A stretch of DNA of 9,757 nucleotides from Actinomycetes bacterium (GTDB taxonomy: Bacteria > Actinomycetota > Acidimicrobiia > Acidimicrobiales > RAAP-2), in NCBI GenBank assembly GCA_021805305.1, contig JAJZFO010000272.1:1-9757 (forward strand), given 5' to 3'. The first letter of the stretch is position 1, and every line of letters starts with the position of its first letter. A program made the translations under genes and the position numbers. Shown here piece by piece: positions 1-7,248 of the stretch. Under the pieces are notes generated by a model. The model was not told where the DNA came from, ran no database searches, and worked only from the letters and a program-made list of their open reading frames with translations.

Positions 1-635
1 GCCTGGGAGACGGCGGTGCGAAAATCGACGTCCCACAGCGTGGGTGCCTCGCTCGAGTACACCTCGCCGCGCTCGAGCATCTCGATGAAGGCGCGCTGGG
101 AGACGGCCTGGGCGTGCGAGGAGATGGTCGAATACTCGAGGCTCCAGTCGATGCTGACGCCCAGGTGGCGCCAGAGGTCCTTGAAGACCTCCTCGTCGGC
201 TGCGGTCAGGCGATGGCAGAGTTCGACGAAGTTCTTGCGTGAGATCGAGACCTTCGACTCGGGGGCCGTCTGCGGCGCCACGAAGTCGGGGTCGTAGGGC
301 AGTGACGGGTCACAGCGCACGCCGAAGAAGTTCTCCACGCGCCGCTCGGTGGGTAGGCCGTTGTCGTCCCAGCCCATGGGGTAAAAGACCTTCTTGCCCC
401 TCATGCGCTGATAGCGCGCGATCAGGTCCGCGTGGGTGTAGCTGAAGACGTGGCCGATGTGCAAGGAGCCCGACACCGTCGGCGGCGGCGTGTCGATGGA
501 GTAGACCTGGGCGCGCGACGCCGAGCGATCGAAGTGGTAGACCGCCTCGTGATCCCAGCGATTGAGCCACTTCTCCTCGAGACCGTCGATGGTGGGCTTC
601 TCGGGAACGGTGCGCGAACTGAGGTCGTCGGTCAT
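1..635 (-). CDS. valS: Valyl-tRNA synthetase, N-terminal part (cut by window edge)
   Basis: Class I aminoacyl-tRNA synthetase that charges tRNA-Val with valine in the cytoplasm. The first 211 codons are visible; the rest lies beyond position 1. The class I signature is SGSLHIGH, with HIGH at residues 59-62, following the segment YSIDTPPPTV. The stretch YPMGWDDNGLPTERRV (residues 85-100) fits the ValS lineage that carries WDDNG instead of the MDHAG of E. coli-type enzymes; from memory this form is found in archaea and many actinobacteria. The editing domain and KMSKS loop are outside the window. The ATG at 635 is chosen because the protein reads MTDDLSSRTVPEKP, a normal N-terminus for this type. 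No Shine-Dalgarno sequence precedes it; a TAAACT box lies 8 nt upstream, so the mRNA may be leaderless. The gene is divergent from cysS. Identity is secure. Confidence 0.96.
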   Translation of the reverse strand, partial: MTDDLSSRTVPEKPTIDGLEEKWLNRWDHEAVYHFDRSASRAQVYSIDTPPPTVSGSLHIGHVFSYTHADLIARYQRMRGKKVFYPMGWDDNGLPTERRVENFFGVRCDPSLPYDPDFVAPQTAPESKVSISRKNFVELCHRLTAADEEVFKDLWRHLGVSIDWSLEYSTISSHAQAVSQRAFIEMLERGEVYSSEAPTLWDVDFRTAVSQ

Positions 636-643
636 GGCTAGCG

Positions 644-649
644 AGTTTA
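644..649 (-). promoter_or_regulatory. Putative -10 box of valS (leaderless start)
   Basis: The minus strand reads TAAACT, matching TAnnnT, ending 8 nt before the valS ATG. The start of transcription would fall at or within 1-2 nt of the start codon. There is no purine-rich ribosome site in between. A -35 element is weak: GAGACG with a 17-nt spacer keeps only the GAC core of TTGACA. Confidence 0.45.
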
Positions 650-723
650 GGCCAGGTGTCTGGTGGCGTCTCTGGCGCGCCCGCGGTGTGCGTCGTCGCC
701 ACGTGGTGGTGGTCGCGGTGGCC

Positions 724-729
724 TAGTTT
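724..729 (+). promoter_or_regulatory. Putative -10 box of cysS (leaderless start)
   Basis: TAGTTT matches TAnnnT and ends 7 nt before the GTG at 737 that best fits the CysRS N-terminus. This predicts transcription starting at the start codon itself. No Shine-Dalgarno sequence is present before 737, and I see no convincing -35 element. The 101-bp region 636-736 therefore carries back-to-back promoters for two tRNA synthetases. Confidence 0.45.
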
Positions 730-736
730 TGTACTC

Positions 737-2128
737 GTGCTGCGCCTCTACGACACTGCCCGCGGCGAGGTCCGCGACCTCGTCACCCGCGACCCGGGGC
801 GCCTGTCGATGTACGTCTGCGGCCCGACGGTCTACGACCTGCCCCACCTGGGCCATGGCCGCTACACCCTGGTCTGGGACGTCGCGCGCCGCTGGTTCAC
901 CTTCCGCGGTCTCACGGTTCGATTCGTCTCGAACATCACCGACATCGACGACAACATCATCAACCGGGCGTTGCGCGACGGATCGAGTGAGACCGAGGTG
1001 GCCCGCCGCTTCGAGGAGGAGTGGTGGCGGGCGATGGCGGCCCTCGGCGTGGCCCGTCCCGACGCGACACCCCACGCCACGCAGTGGGTGTCGCAGATGG
1101 TGGAACTCATCGACACGTTCCTGCGTGACGACGTCGCCTACGTGATCGACGACGGCGTCTACTTCGACACCTCGCGCGTGAGCGACTACGGACTCCTCGC
1201 GGGACAGGCCCTGGACACCCTGCGCGCGGGGGCTCGCGTCGAGGCCAGCGAGCATAAGCGCAGTGCGCTCGACTTCGCCCTGTGGAAGTTCGCCAAGCCC
1301 GGCGAGCCGACCTGGCCCGCGCCCTTCGGTGACGGACGGCCCGGGTGGCATACCGAGTGCGTGGTCATGTCCCTGGGCCTGCTCGGCGACGACTTCGACC
1401 TGCACTGCGGGGGCCTGGACCTCAAGTTCCCCCACCACGAGAACGAGCGCGCCCAGGCCGTGGCGGCGCGGCGACCCTTCGCGCGCCACTGGGGGCACAA
1501 CGGCTGGGTGATGGTGGGCGAGGACAAGATGAGCAAGTCCTTGGGCAACTTCACGTCCTTGACCGACCTCTTGAGCCTCACCGACGCGCGGGCGTACCGG
1601 TTGCTCGTGGTGCGATCGCACTACCGCTCCCCGATCGAGGTGACCCCCGCGACCATCGCCGACGCTGAGCGCGCCCTGGCCCGACTCGACTCGCTGGCGA
1701 GACGCTTCGCCCTGCCCCAACTGGCGGGTGAACACTTCGTGACGCCCGAGGACTACGACCTCACCGGACGCGCCGGCGAACTCGTGGCGCGCGTGAGCGC
1801 GCTCATGGACGACGACCTCAACACGCCGCTCGCGGTGGCCGAGATCTTCGACGCGGTGTCACTCGCCAATACTCTCTCGGATCAGGGAGATCAGGACGAC
1901 GCGTCCGCCCTGGCCGTCGCCGTCGCCGTCCTGCTCGGGGCCATGGGTCTGAGCGTCGTGGCGACCGTGCACGAGTCCGACGACGACGTGCGCGATCTGG
2001 TGCGTGCGCGTGACGACGCGCGCCGGTCGGCGCAGTGGGCCGAGGCCGACCGATTGCGCGACGAACTGGTCTCGCGGGGGTGGATCGTGGAGGACTCGCC
2101 AGAGGGTACGAGGGTGCGTCGCGGCTAA
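737..2128 (+). CDS. cysS: Cysteinyl-tRNA synthetase
   Basis: Charges tRNA-Cys with cysteine in the cytoplasm using ATP. From the GTG at 737 the protein has 463 residues, the usual family length. Class I motifs are HLGH at 37-40 and KMSKS at 264-268. Zinc ligands fall at C28 (YVCGPTVY), C208 (WHTEC), H233 and E237 (FPHHENE), almost in register with the E. coli enzyme. The C-terminal third (about 345-463) is the expected helical DALR-type and tRNA-binding region. An upstream ATG at 656 would add a 27-residue extension unlike the family (it contains TWWWSRWPS), so 737 is preferred. The related mycothiol ligase MshC was considered; the length of 463, the MSKSLGNF form and the complete C-terminal region favour CysS. 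The stop at 2128 is followed directly by the cold-shock gene promoter, with no hairpin terminator visible. Confidence 0.96.
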   Translation: MLRLYDTARGEVRDLVTRDPGRLSMYVCGPTVYDLPHLGHGRYTLVWDVARRWFTFRGLTVRFVSNITDIDDNIINRALRDGSSETEVARRFEEEWWRAMAALGVARPDATPHATQWVSQMVELIDTFLRDDVAYVIDDGVYFDTSRVSDYGLLAGQALDTLRAGARVEASEHKRSALDFALWKFAKPGEPTWPAPFGDGRPGWHTECVVMSLGLLGDDFDLHCGGLDLKFPHHENERAQAVAARRPFARHWGHNGWVMVGEDKMSKSLGNFTSLTDLLSLTDARAYRLLVVRSHYRSPIEVTPATIADAERALARLDSLARRFALPQLAGEHFVTPEDYDLTGRAGELVARVSALMDDDLNTPLAVAEIFDAVSLANTLSDQGDQDDASALAVAVAVLLGAMGLSVVATVHESDDDVRDLVRARDDARRSAQWAEADRLRDELVSRGWIVEDSPEGTRVRRG

Positions 2129-2136
2129 AAAAATAT

Positions 2137-2165
2137 TTGTCGATGTGACCTAAAACAGGTAGCCT
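2137..2165 (+). promoter_or_regulatory. Promoter of the cold-shock gene
   Basis: TTGTCG at 2137-2142 and TAGCCT at 2160-2165 are separated by 17 nt, good matches to the housekeeping sigma factor -35 and to the TAnnnT -10 form. An A/T-rich run directly upstream (2127-2138, starting at the cysS stop) could act as an UP-like element. Transcription would start near 2172, giving a leader of about 70 nt before the GTG at 2241. Confidence 0.6.
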
Positions 2166-2191
2166 TTGGCCTGAGGTTGCCGTTGTGGTTC

Positions 2192-2234
2192 CCTCCGGAA
2201 TAGGTTGACGCCTACTTCCAAAGAAACAAGGAGG
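2192..2234 (+). promoter_or_regulatory. Structured leader with possible Shine-Dalgarno sequestration
   Basis: Within the cold-shock mRNA leader, GGAATAGG at 2197-2204 can pair with CCTACTTCC at 2211-2219. This makes 8 base pairs with one bulged C at 2215 and a 6-nt loop. Directly 5' of the hairpin, CCTCC at 2192-2196 is complementary to the core GGAGG (2230-2234) of the Shine-Dalgarno sequence AAGGAGG (2228-2234). The two elements together could form a temperature-sensitive switch. The pairing is seen in the sequence; the regulatory role is inference from the long structured leaders of other cold-shock genes. Confidence 0.35.
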
Positions 2235-2240
2235 CCCACA

Positions 2241-2441
2241 GTGGCTGTAGGAACCGTCAAGTGGTTCAATGACGAGAAGGGTTGGGGTTTCATCGCGGTC
2301 GATGGACAACCGGACGTCTTTGTTCACTACTCGGAGATTCAAGGTGAGGGTCGCAAGACGCTCGTTGAGGGTCAGACTGTCGAATTTGATGTGGAGCCGG
2401 GCGATCGTGGCCCGCTCGCCAAGCGCGTCGTCCTGAATTAA
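2241..2441 (+). CDS. Cold-shock protein (CspA family)
   Basis: A 66-residue single-domain protein of the CspA family, which binds single-stranded nucleic acids and acts as an RNA chaperone. The RNP1-like motif is KGWGFIAV (about residues 13-20) and the RNP2-like motif is VFVHYSEI (about 26-33). The opening [15 protein letters not shown] is typical of actinobacterial members. The GTG at 2241 is chosen because AAGGAGG lies 6 nt upstream and because it yields the standard family length. An in-frame TTG at 2205 would add 12 non-family residues. The gene is a single transcription unit: strong promoter upstream, strong terminator downstream. The coding sequence is less GC-biased at third positions than its neighbours (for example TTTGTT, GATGTG, CTGAATTAA), possibly reflecting high expression. 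Which paralogue of the family it is cannot be told from the sequence. Confidence 0.96.
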   Translation: MAVGTVKWFNDEKGWGFIAVDGQPDVFVHYSEIQGEGRKTLVEGQTVEFDVEPGDRGPLAKRVVLN

Positions 2442-2460
2442 CCGAACACTCTGAAGTAGG

Positions 2461-2494
2461 CAACCGCCGCCCTTGGGCGGCGGTTGTTTCTTTT
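2461..2494 (+). terminator. Intrinsic terminator of the cold-shock gene
   Basis: CAACCGCCGCC at 2461-2471 pairs with GGCGGCGGTTG at 2476-2486, an 11-bp G+C-rich stem with a CTTG tetraloop. It is followed by the tract TTTCTTTT (2487-2494). It begins 20 nt after the stop codon. This is the clearest intrinsic terminator in the window. Confidence 0.93.
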
Positions 2495-2521
2495 GCCCAC
2501 CGCGGTCGCGTGTCATAAGGT
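2493..2521 (+). promoter_or_regulatory. Putative promoter of the acyl-CoA dehydrogenase gene
   Basis: TTGCCC at 2493-2498 and TAAGGT at 2516-2521 are spaced by 17 nt, placing the transcription start near 2528 and giving a leader of about 40 nt. The -35 element overlaps the last bases of the preceding terminator T-tract, so the two units are packed end to end. The -35 matches the consensus only in TTG. Confidence 0.45.
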
Positions 2522-2551
2522 GGTCGTAGTTACTCATGGGTAACCATGACC
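2522..2551 (+). promoter_or_regulatory. Imperfect 30-bp palindrome, candidate repressor operator
   Basis: The core GTTACTCATGGGTAAC (2529-2544) is a palindrome with one mismatched pair. Outer arms GGTC (2522-2525) and GACC (2548-2551) extend the symmetry, so 12 of 15 pairs match over 30 bp. It begins directly after the predicted -10 box and covers the predicted transcription start of the dehydrogenase gene, where a repressor would block transcription. TetR-family proteins bind such palindromes as dimers, and a TetR-type gene lies just past the dehydrogenase. The symmetry is seen; the assignment to that regulator is inference. Confidence 0.5.
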
Positions 2552-2567
2552 GAGCACGGGGACGCCA

Positions 2568-3782
2568 ATGACCGAATTCTCCCTAGCCCTCAATGAGGAG
2601 CAGACCACCCTGCGCGACTGGGTCCACGGTTTCGCCGAGAACGTGATGCGGCCCGTGGCCCACGAGTGGGACGAGAGGGAAGAGACCCCCTGGCCGGTGA
2701 TCGAGGAGGCGGCCAAGGTCGGCATCTACTCCTTGGACTTCTTCGCCAACGCCGTCGCCGATCCCTCGGGGCTGACGCTGGCCCTCGTCGTGGAAGAACT
2801 CGCGTGGGGTGACGCGGGGCTGTGCATGTCGATCATCGGTTCGACGCTGGCGATGACGGCGATCATGGCCAACGGCACGCCCGAACAGGTGGGCGAATGG
2901 ATACCGGCGTGCTTCGGCACACCCGGTGACATCAAGGTCGCGGCCTTCGGCGTGAGCGAGCCCGACGCGGGCTCGGACGTCTCGTCGCTGCGCACGCGAG
3001 CGGTCTACGACGAGGCTTCCGACGAGTGGGTGTTGAACGGTACGAAGACCTGGATCACCAACGGGGGGATCGCCGCCGTGCACGTCATCGTCGCCTCGGT
3101 CGACGCCGCGCTGGGTAGTCGGGGCCACGCCTCCTTCGTCATCCCCGAGGGGACTGCGGGCCTGCGGATGGGCCAGAAGTTCCAGAAGATGGGTATTCGC
3201 GCGAGTCACACCGCCGAGGTGGTGCTGGAGGACTGTCGCATCCCCGGGCGCTGCCTCTTGGGTGGCAAGGAGAAGCTCGACGCCCGCCTGGCGCGCGCGC
3301 GCGAGGGCGCCAAGACGTCGACGCAGGCGGCCATGGCCACCTTCGAGGCGTCTCGTCCCTACGTGGGCGCGCAGGCCGTGGGCATCGCCCGCGCGGCGTA
3401 CGAGTACGCCCTGGACTACGCCAAGGAGCGCCGCCAGTTCGACCGGGCGATCGTGGAGAACCAGGCGATCGCCTTCAAGCTGGCCGACATGAGGACCCGC
3501 ATCGACGCCGCGCGTTTGCTCGTGTGGCGAGCGGCGTGGATGGGGGCCACCCAGCAGCCCTTTCTCGCCGGCGAGGGGTCCCAGTCCAAGCTCTTCGCGA
3601 GCGAGACCGCGGTGCGCGTGACCGAGGAGGCCATCCAGATCCTCGGTGGCTACGGCTACGTTCGCGACTACCCCGTCGAGCGCTGGCACCGCGACTCGAA
3701 GATCTACACCATCTTCGAAGGGACCTCCGAGATCCAGCGCCTCATCATCGCGCGCGCCGTGTCCGGGGTGCACATCCGGTAG
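2568..3782 (+). CDS. Acyl-CoA dehydrogenase
   Basis: FAD-dependent enzyme that introduces the alpha-beta double bond into an acyl-CoA and passes electrons to electron-transferring flavoprotein. It has 404 residues, slightly longer than the 380-390 typical of short- and medium-chain members. Visible marks are the FAD/substrate segment [11 protein letters not shown] (127-137), WITNGG (162-167), [12 protein letters not shown] (288-299), and [20 protein letters not shown] (357-376). The segment IFEGTSEIQ places the expected catalytic base at E384. A charged stretch at about 233-262 ([16 protein letters not shown] onwards) is longer than in textbook members and recalls a subgroup I remember from actinobacteria. 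The ATG at 2568 is chosen for the family N-terminus and a modest purine-rich site (ACGGGGA) 5-6 nt upstream. Substrate chain length or branching cannot be read from the sequence. It stands alone in its transcription unit, behind a promoter and palindrome, and converges on a TetR-type regulator gene. Confidence 0.93.
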   Translation: MTEFSLALNEEQTTLRDWVHGFAENVMRPVAHEWDEREETPWPVIEEAAKVGIYSLDFFANAVADPSGLTLALVVEELAWGDAGLCMSIIGSTLAMTAIMANGTPEQVGEWIPACFGTPGDIKVAAFGVSEPDAGSDVSSLRTRAVYDEASDEWVLNGTKTWITNGGIAAVHVIVASVDAALGSRGHASFVIPEGTAGLRMGQKFQKMGIRASHTAEVVLEDCRIPGRCLLGGKEKLDARLARAREGAKTSTQAAMATFEASRPYVGAQAVGIARAAYEYALDYAKERRQFDRAIVENQAIAFKLADMRTRIDAARLLVWRAAWMGATQQPFLAGEGSQSKLFASETAVRVTEEAIQILGGYGYVRDYPVERWHRDSKIYTIFEGTSEIQRLIIARAVSGVHIR

Positions 3783-3829
3783 TCGAGGTCAGACGACGCT
3801 AACTCTCGAAGACGTCGTCGTACCACGAA

Positions 3830-3868
3830 ATCGTCCCCGGATCGTCCCCGGATCGTCCCCGGGGACGA
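3830..3868. repeat. Three 11-bp tandem repeats ending in a 16-bp palindrome
   Basis: The unit ATCGTCCCCGG occurs three times in tandem (3830-3840, 3841-3851, 3852-3862). The last copy runs into a perfect palindrome, TCGTCCCCGGGGACGA (3853-3868). The single right arm CCGGGGACGA can pair with any of the three left arms, giving alternative hairpins with loops of 0, 7 or 18 nt. It sits in the 97-bp gap between the stop codons of two convergent genes, 11 nt from the TetR stop. A role as a two-way terminator is plausible from position, but there is no clear T-tract on either strand. Confidence 0.85.
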
Positions 3869-3879
3869 CGTTCGCCGGG

Positions 3880-4491
3880 TCAGTCGCGGTGCACCGCGCG
3901 CAGCCCACCCCAGGCCAACGTGGCACTGTGGGCGGCCAGTCGCTTGGCCTCGTCGGGCGCGGGACGCGGCCACCCCTTGGCCTCTTGCTGCAGGAGCCAT
4001 ACGATGGCGGCGCCTTCGGCGATGCCGACGATCCCCGCGGCCAGTTGGCGCCGATGGTCGTGACCGATCGAGACGTCGATGTAGGGAACGAGGAAGCCCA
4101 CGATGCTCACCTCTATCTTGCGCAGTTCGGTGGCCGTCTCACCTTCGTGGGCGTGGATGAAGAGGAGCCGGAACGCGTCGGTGTCGTTGACGACCATGTC
4201 GAAGTACACCCGAAAGGCGCTCTCGATCTTGGAACGCGGCGTGGTGACCGAGGTGACGGCGCGCGTGAGCTTCTCCACGAGGACGGCACCGGTGTGCGCG
4301 ACGATCTCTTGGTAGAGCGTGGCCTTGGACTCGAAGAACTGGTACAGGATCGGCTTGGTGAAGCCCGCGGCCTTGGCGATGTCGTCCATCGTGGTGGCGA
4401 GGTAACCGCGTTCGGCGAAGACCGCCTTAGCGACCTCGAGGATCTGATCACGCCTCTCGAGATGCGCTGGAGTGTCGTCGCGTAACGCCAT
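3880..4491 (-). CDS. TetR/AcrR-family transcriptional regulator
   Basis: A 203-residue one-component regulator. The N-terminal DNA-binding domain spans about residues 12-60: LERRDQILEVAKAVFAERGY is helix 1 and its turn, and TMDDIAKAAGFTKPILYQFF (34-53) is the helix-turn-helix. The remainder is the all-helical ligand-binding and dimerisation domain, which is not recognisable to subtype. The gene lies 9 nt downstream of the glycosyltransferase stop, so the two are probably co-transcribed. No clear Shine-Dalgarno sequence precedes the ATG at 4491, and translation may depend on coupling to the upstream gene. It converges on the acyl-CoA dehydrogenase gene, whose promoter carries a long palindrome; control of that gene is a reasonable hypothesis but not shown. 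The gene could equally act at a distance. Confidence 0.92.
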   Translation of the reverse strand: MALRDDTPAHLERRDQILEVAKAVFAERGYLATTMDDIAKAAGFTKPILYQFFESKATLYQEIVAHTGAVLVEKLTRAVTSVTTPRSKIESAFRVYFDMVVNDTDAFRLLFIHAHEGETATELRKIEVSIVGFLVPYIDVSIGHDHRRQLAAGIVGIAEGAAIVWLLQQEAKGWPRPAPDEAKRLAAHSATLAWGGLRAVHRD

Positions 4492-4500
4492 GGGCCAAAT

Positions 4501-5535
4501 CTAATCGTCGTCGCTCGCGAAGGACTGGGCGAGGAGCCCCTCTAAACGTGCGGGGAGGTCGTTGACGTTGAAATGCTGGCGCGCCACCTCGAGGTTCGAT
4601 TCGAGGAGACCCTCGTCGGGACGTCGCCAGAACTCCTTGATAGACGCGACGTCGTCGAGGTCGAAGAAGTCGAATCCGAAGGCGGCGATCTCGCGCGCGA
4701 CCGGGTAGGGATGAAGCGCCAGGGGACGGCGGTGCGTCACCGATTCGAGGACGGGATTGCCGAATCCTTCCCACGTCGAAGACATCACCACGAGGTCGGC
4801 GGCCGCGTAGGCGTCGCTCATGGTGACGCCGGCGGGCACCAGGCGCCGCACCGGCACCGACGCCCCCTCGATGAGGGCCGCGAGTTCGTCCCCGTAGCCG
4901 TCCTCGGCGGGTCCCATGATCCACAAGGTGGCGTCCAGGCGTTCGCATAGCTTCAGCGCACCGGCGACGTTCTTGCGGGGGATGGCTCTCGTGGGCAGGG
5001 CGACGAGACGTTCGCTGGTGACGCGCAGTGCCTCGCGCGTCGCGGCGCGCTCCCCGGGCGGTGGCGTGCAGTCGAAGGAGTTGTAGATGGTGGTGGCGAC
5101 GATACCGCGCGCCAGGAGTTCGCGTCGCGACAGATCGTTGATCGTGACGTGTCGCCACCGCGGCGCGTCGCGGGGGCCGTCGAGGTGGGCGAGGTGCGCG
5201 CGCTGCCACGCGAGGTCGTGGTGGCGAAAGATCGCGTCGCGGTCGTCGAGCACGTCGTAGAGAACCTCGCGCCCGGCGACGTTGAGCGGCAACGACGCCA
5301 GGTTCTCTACGATGACCACGTCGTAGCCGTCGAGGGCGTCACGCAGGTGCGCTCGCGAGGGGGGCGTCGTGGCGTCAGCGGCGAGCCCGGGGATGAGCCG
5401 ACCGGCGACGCCCGATCCGGCGATGGTGTGTACCTCGTGACCGAGCCGACGCAGCGCCCGGACCCACTTGGCCGCTTCGATCGAGACGCCGTCGGTGCCG
5501 CCGAGGCGAAAACTCACCAGGGCGATCCGCGTCAT
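4501..5535 (-). CDS. Glycosyltransferase, GT-B fold, family-4-like
   Basis: A 344-residue cytosolic enzyme that would transfer a sugar from a nucleotide donor to a glycan, lipid or other acceptor. The N-terminal half begins MTRIALVSFRLGGTDGVSIE, with the glycine-rich loop of GT4 proteins. The C-terminal half holds PTRAIPRKN (181-189, likely donor-phosphate contacts) and WEGFGNPVLE (255-264), the E-x7-E motif with glutamates 256 and 264. Membrane segments and a signal peptide are absent. The ATG at 5535 is chosen for this N-terminus; TAACGT ends 6 nt upstream and no Shine-Dalgarno sequence is present, suggesting a leaderless message. It is divergent from gmd, so a shared role in a deoxysugar-containing surface glycan is suggested by context only. 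Donor and acceptor are unknown. Confidence 0.85.
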   Translation of the reverse strand: MTRIALVSFRLGGTDGVSIEAAKWVRALRRLGHEVHTIAGSGVAGRLIPGLAADATTPPSRAHLRDALDGYDVVIVENLASLPLNVAGREVLYDVLDDRDAIFRHHDLAWQRAHLAHLDGPRDAPRWRHVTINDLSRRELLARGIVATTIYNSFDCTPPPGERAATREALRVTSERLVALPTRAIPRKNVAGALKLCERLDATLWIMGPAEDGYGDELAALIEGASVPVRRLVPAGVTMSDAYAAADLVVMSSTWEGFGNPVLESVTHRRPLALHPYPVAREIAAFGFDFFDLDDVASIKEFWRRPDEGLLESNLEVARQHFNVNDLPARLEGLLAQSFASDDD

Positions 5536-5541
5536 GGCGCC

Positions 5542-5547
5542 ACGTTA
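5542..5547 (-). promoter_or_regulatory. Putative -10 box of the glycosyltransferase gene (leaderless start)
   Basis: The minus strand reads TAACGT, matching TAnnnT, 6 nt before the ATG at 5535. Transcription would start at the start codon. The -35 region is not recognisable. This is the third gene in the window with the same arrangement of a -10 box in place of a ribosome-binding site. Confidence 0.4.
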
Positions 5548-5555
5548 GGCGCTGA

Positions 5556-6593
<1,038 letters not shown>

Positions 6594-6612
6594 ACACTTG
6601 GGGGGCGACCAG

Positions 6613-7248
6613 GTGGTCGTTCGACTCGTGAACGCCGTCGTGATGTCCAAGGGCTTCCCCCTGCTGAGCGGCGTGGACCTCGAGGTTCAACCCGCGACGC
6701 TCACCGTGCTCACCGGGGCCAACGGGGCCGGCAAGACGAGCCTGCTGCGGCTTCTCGGGGGACTCGAGGCCTTGAGTTCGGGATCGGGATCGGTGGTCGG
6801 GGTGGACCTGCACGACGGCGATCGTCGGCTCCTGCGGCGTCGAGTGGGTTGGCTCGGGCACGAGGGTTCCTTCTACGCCGACTTGAGCGTGCGCGAGAAC
6901 CTCGTCTTCGCCGCGCGGGCGCTCGAACGACCCCTCGACGACGTCGACGCGGCGCTGGCGCGCGTGGCGCTCGAACACCGCGCCTCGACCACCACCAAGT
7001 GGCTCAGCGCCGGACAGCGCCGGCGACTGGGCATCGCCTGGCTCCTCGTGCGCCGACCCGAGCTCTGGCTGCTCGACGAGCCCTACGCGTCGCTCGACCA
7101 GACCGGCCGGGAGTTCTTCGACCAACTGCTCGCCGACGTCATCGCGGCGGGGGCCACCGTGGTGATCAGCGCCCACGACCCGTTGGGCCCGAGCGCCGTG
7201 GCGCCTCGCACCGTCCAGATGGTGGGCGGGCGGGTGCGCGAGCCGTGA
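6613..7248 (+). CDS. ccmA: Cytochrome c maturation ATP-binding protein CcmA
   Basis: ATPase of the CcmAB-CD complex that uses ATP hydrolysis to release heme-loaded CcmE for heme delivery in System I cytochrome c maturation. It has 211 residues, the compact CcmA length. Walker A is GANGAGKT (35-42). The ABC signature reads LSAGQ (131-135) followed by RRRL, the CcmA form. Walker B is LWLLDEP (151-157) and the H-loop histidine is H188 (ISAHDP). The GTG at 6613 has a G-rich site (GGGGGG at 6600-6605) about 7 nt upstream; a TTG at 6598 would add five residues and cannot be excluded. Its stop overlaps the ccmB start by 4 nt (GTGA). Only 19 nt follow the gmd stop, so transcription may run on from gmd. 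The CcmA assignment rests on the signature form plus the following ccmB and ccmC. Confidence 0.95.
   Translation: MVVRLVNAVVMSKGFPLLSGVDLEVQPATLTVLTGANGAGKTSLLRLLGGLEALSSGSGSVVGVDLHDGDRRLLRRRVGWLGHEGSFYADLSVRENLVFAARALERPLDDVDAALARVALEHRASTTTKWLSAGQRRRLGIAWLLVRRPELWLLDEPYASLDQTGREFFDQLLADVIAAGATVVISAHDPLGPSAVAPRTVQMVGGRVREP

Noticed and set aside
699..706. Short palindrome CCACGTGG between valS and cysS
   Set aside because: Eight bases in GC-rich DNA with no extended symmetry; expected by chance.
636..736. T-box or other tRNA-sensing leader for valS or cysS
   Set aside because: The region is only 101 bp shared by two divergent promoters close to the start codons, leaving no room for a leader RNA.
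647..1735. A 362-codon open frame on the minus strand opposite cysS
   Set aside because: It is the antisense shadow of a strongly supported cysS. Its product is rich in R, G, H and V with no family resemblance, as expected from GC-rich codon bias.
1913..1930. Three tandem GCCGTC units inside cysS
   Set aside because: They encode an alternating Ala-Val helix segment in frame and are explained by codon bias.
737..2128. cysS as the mycothiol biosynthesis ligase MshC
   Set aside because: The two are related, but a length of 463 residues, the KMSKSLGNF loop and the complete C-terminal region fit CysRS better.
2583..3773. A 396-codon open frame on the minus strand opposite the acyl-CoA dehydrogenase gene
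   Set aside because: Long antisense frames are common in GC-rich genes. The product is low in complexity and the plus-strand gene has all family motifs.
3646..4485. A 279-codon plus-strand frame across the convergent region
   Set aside because: It runs through the dehydrogenase end, the repeat and the antisense of the TetR gene, and does not resemble a protein family.
4448..5209. A second minus-strand frame of 253 codons overlapping the glycosyltransferase gene
   Set aside because: Its product is dominated by arginine and alanine, typical of a shifted frame in GC-rich DNA; the 4501-5535 frame has the GT-B motifs.
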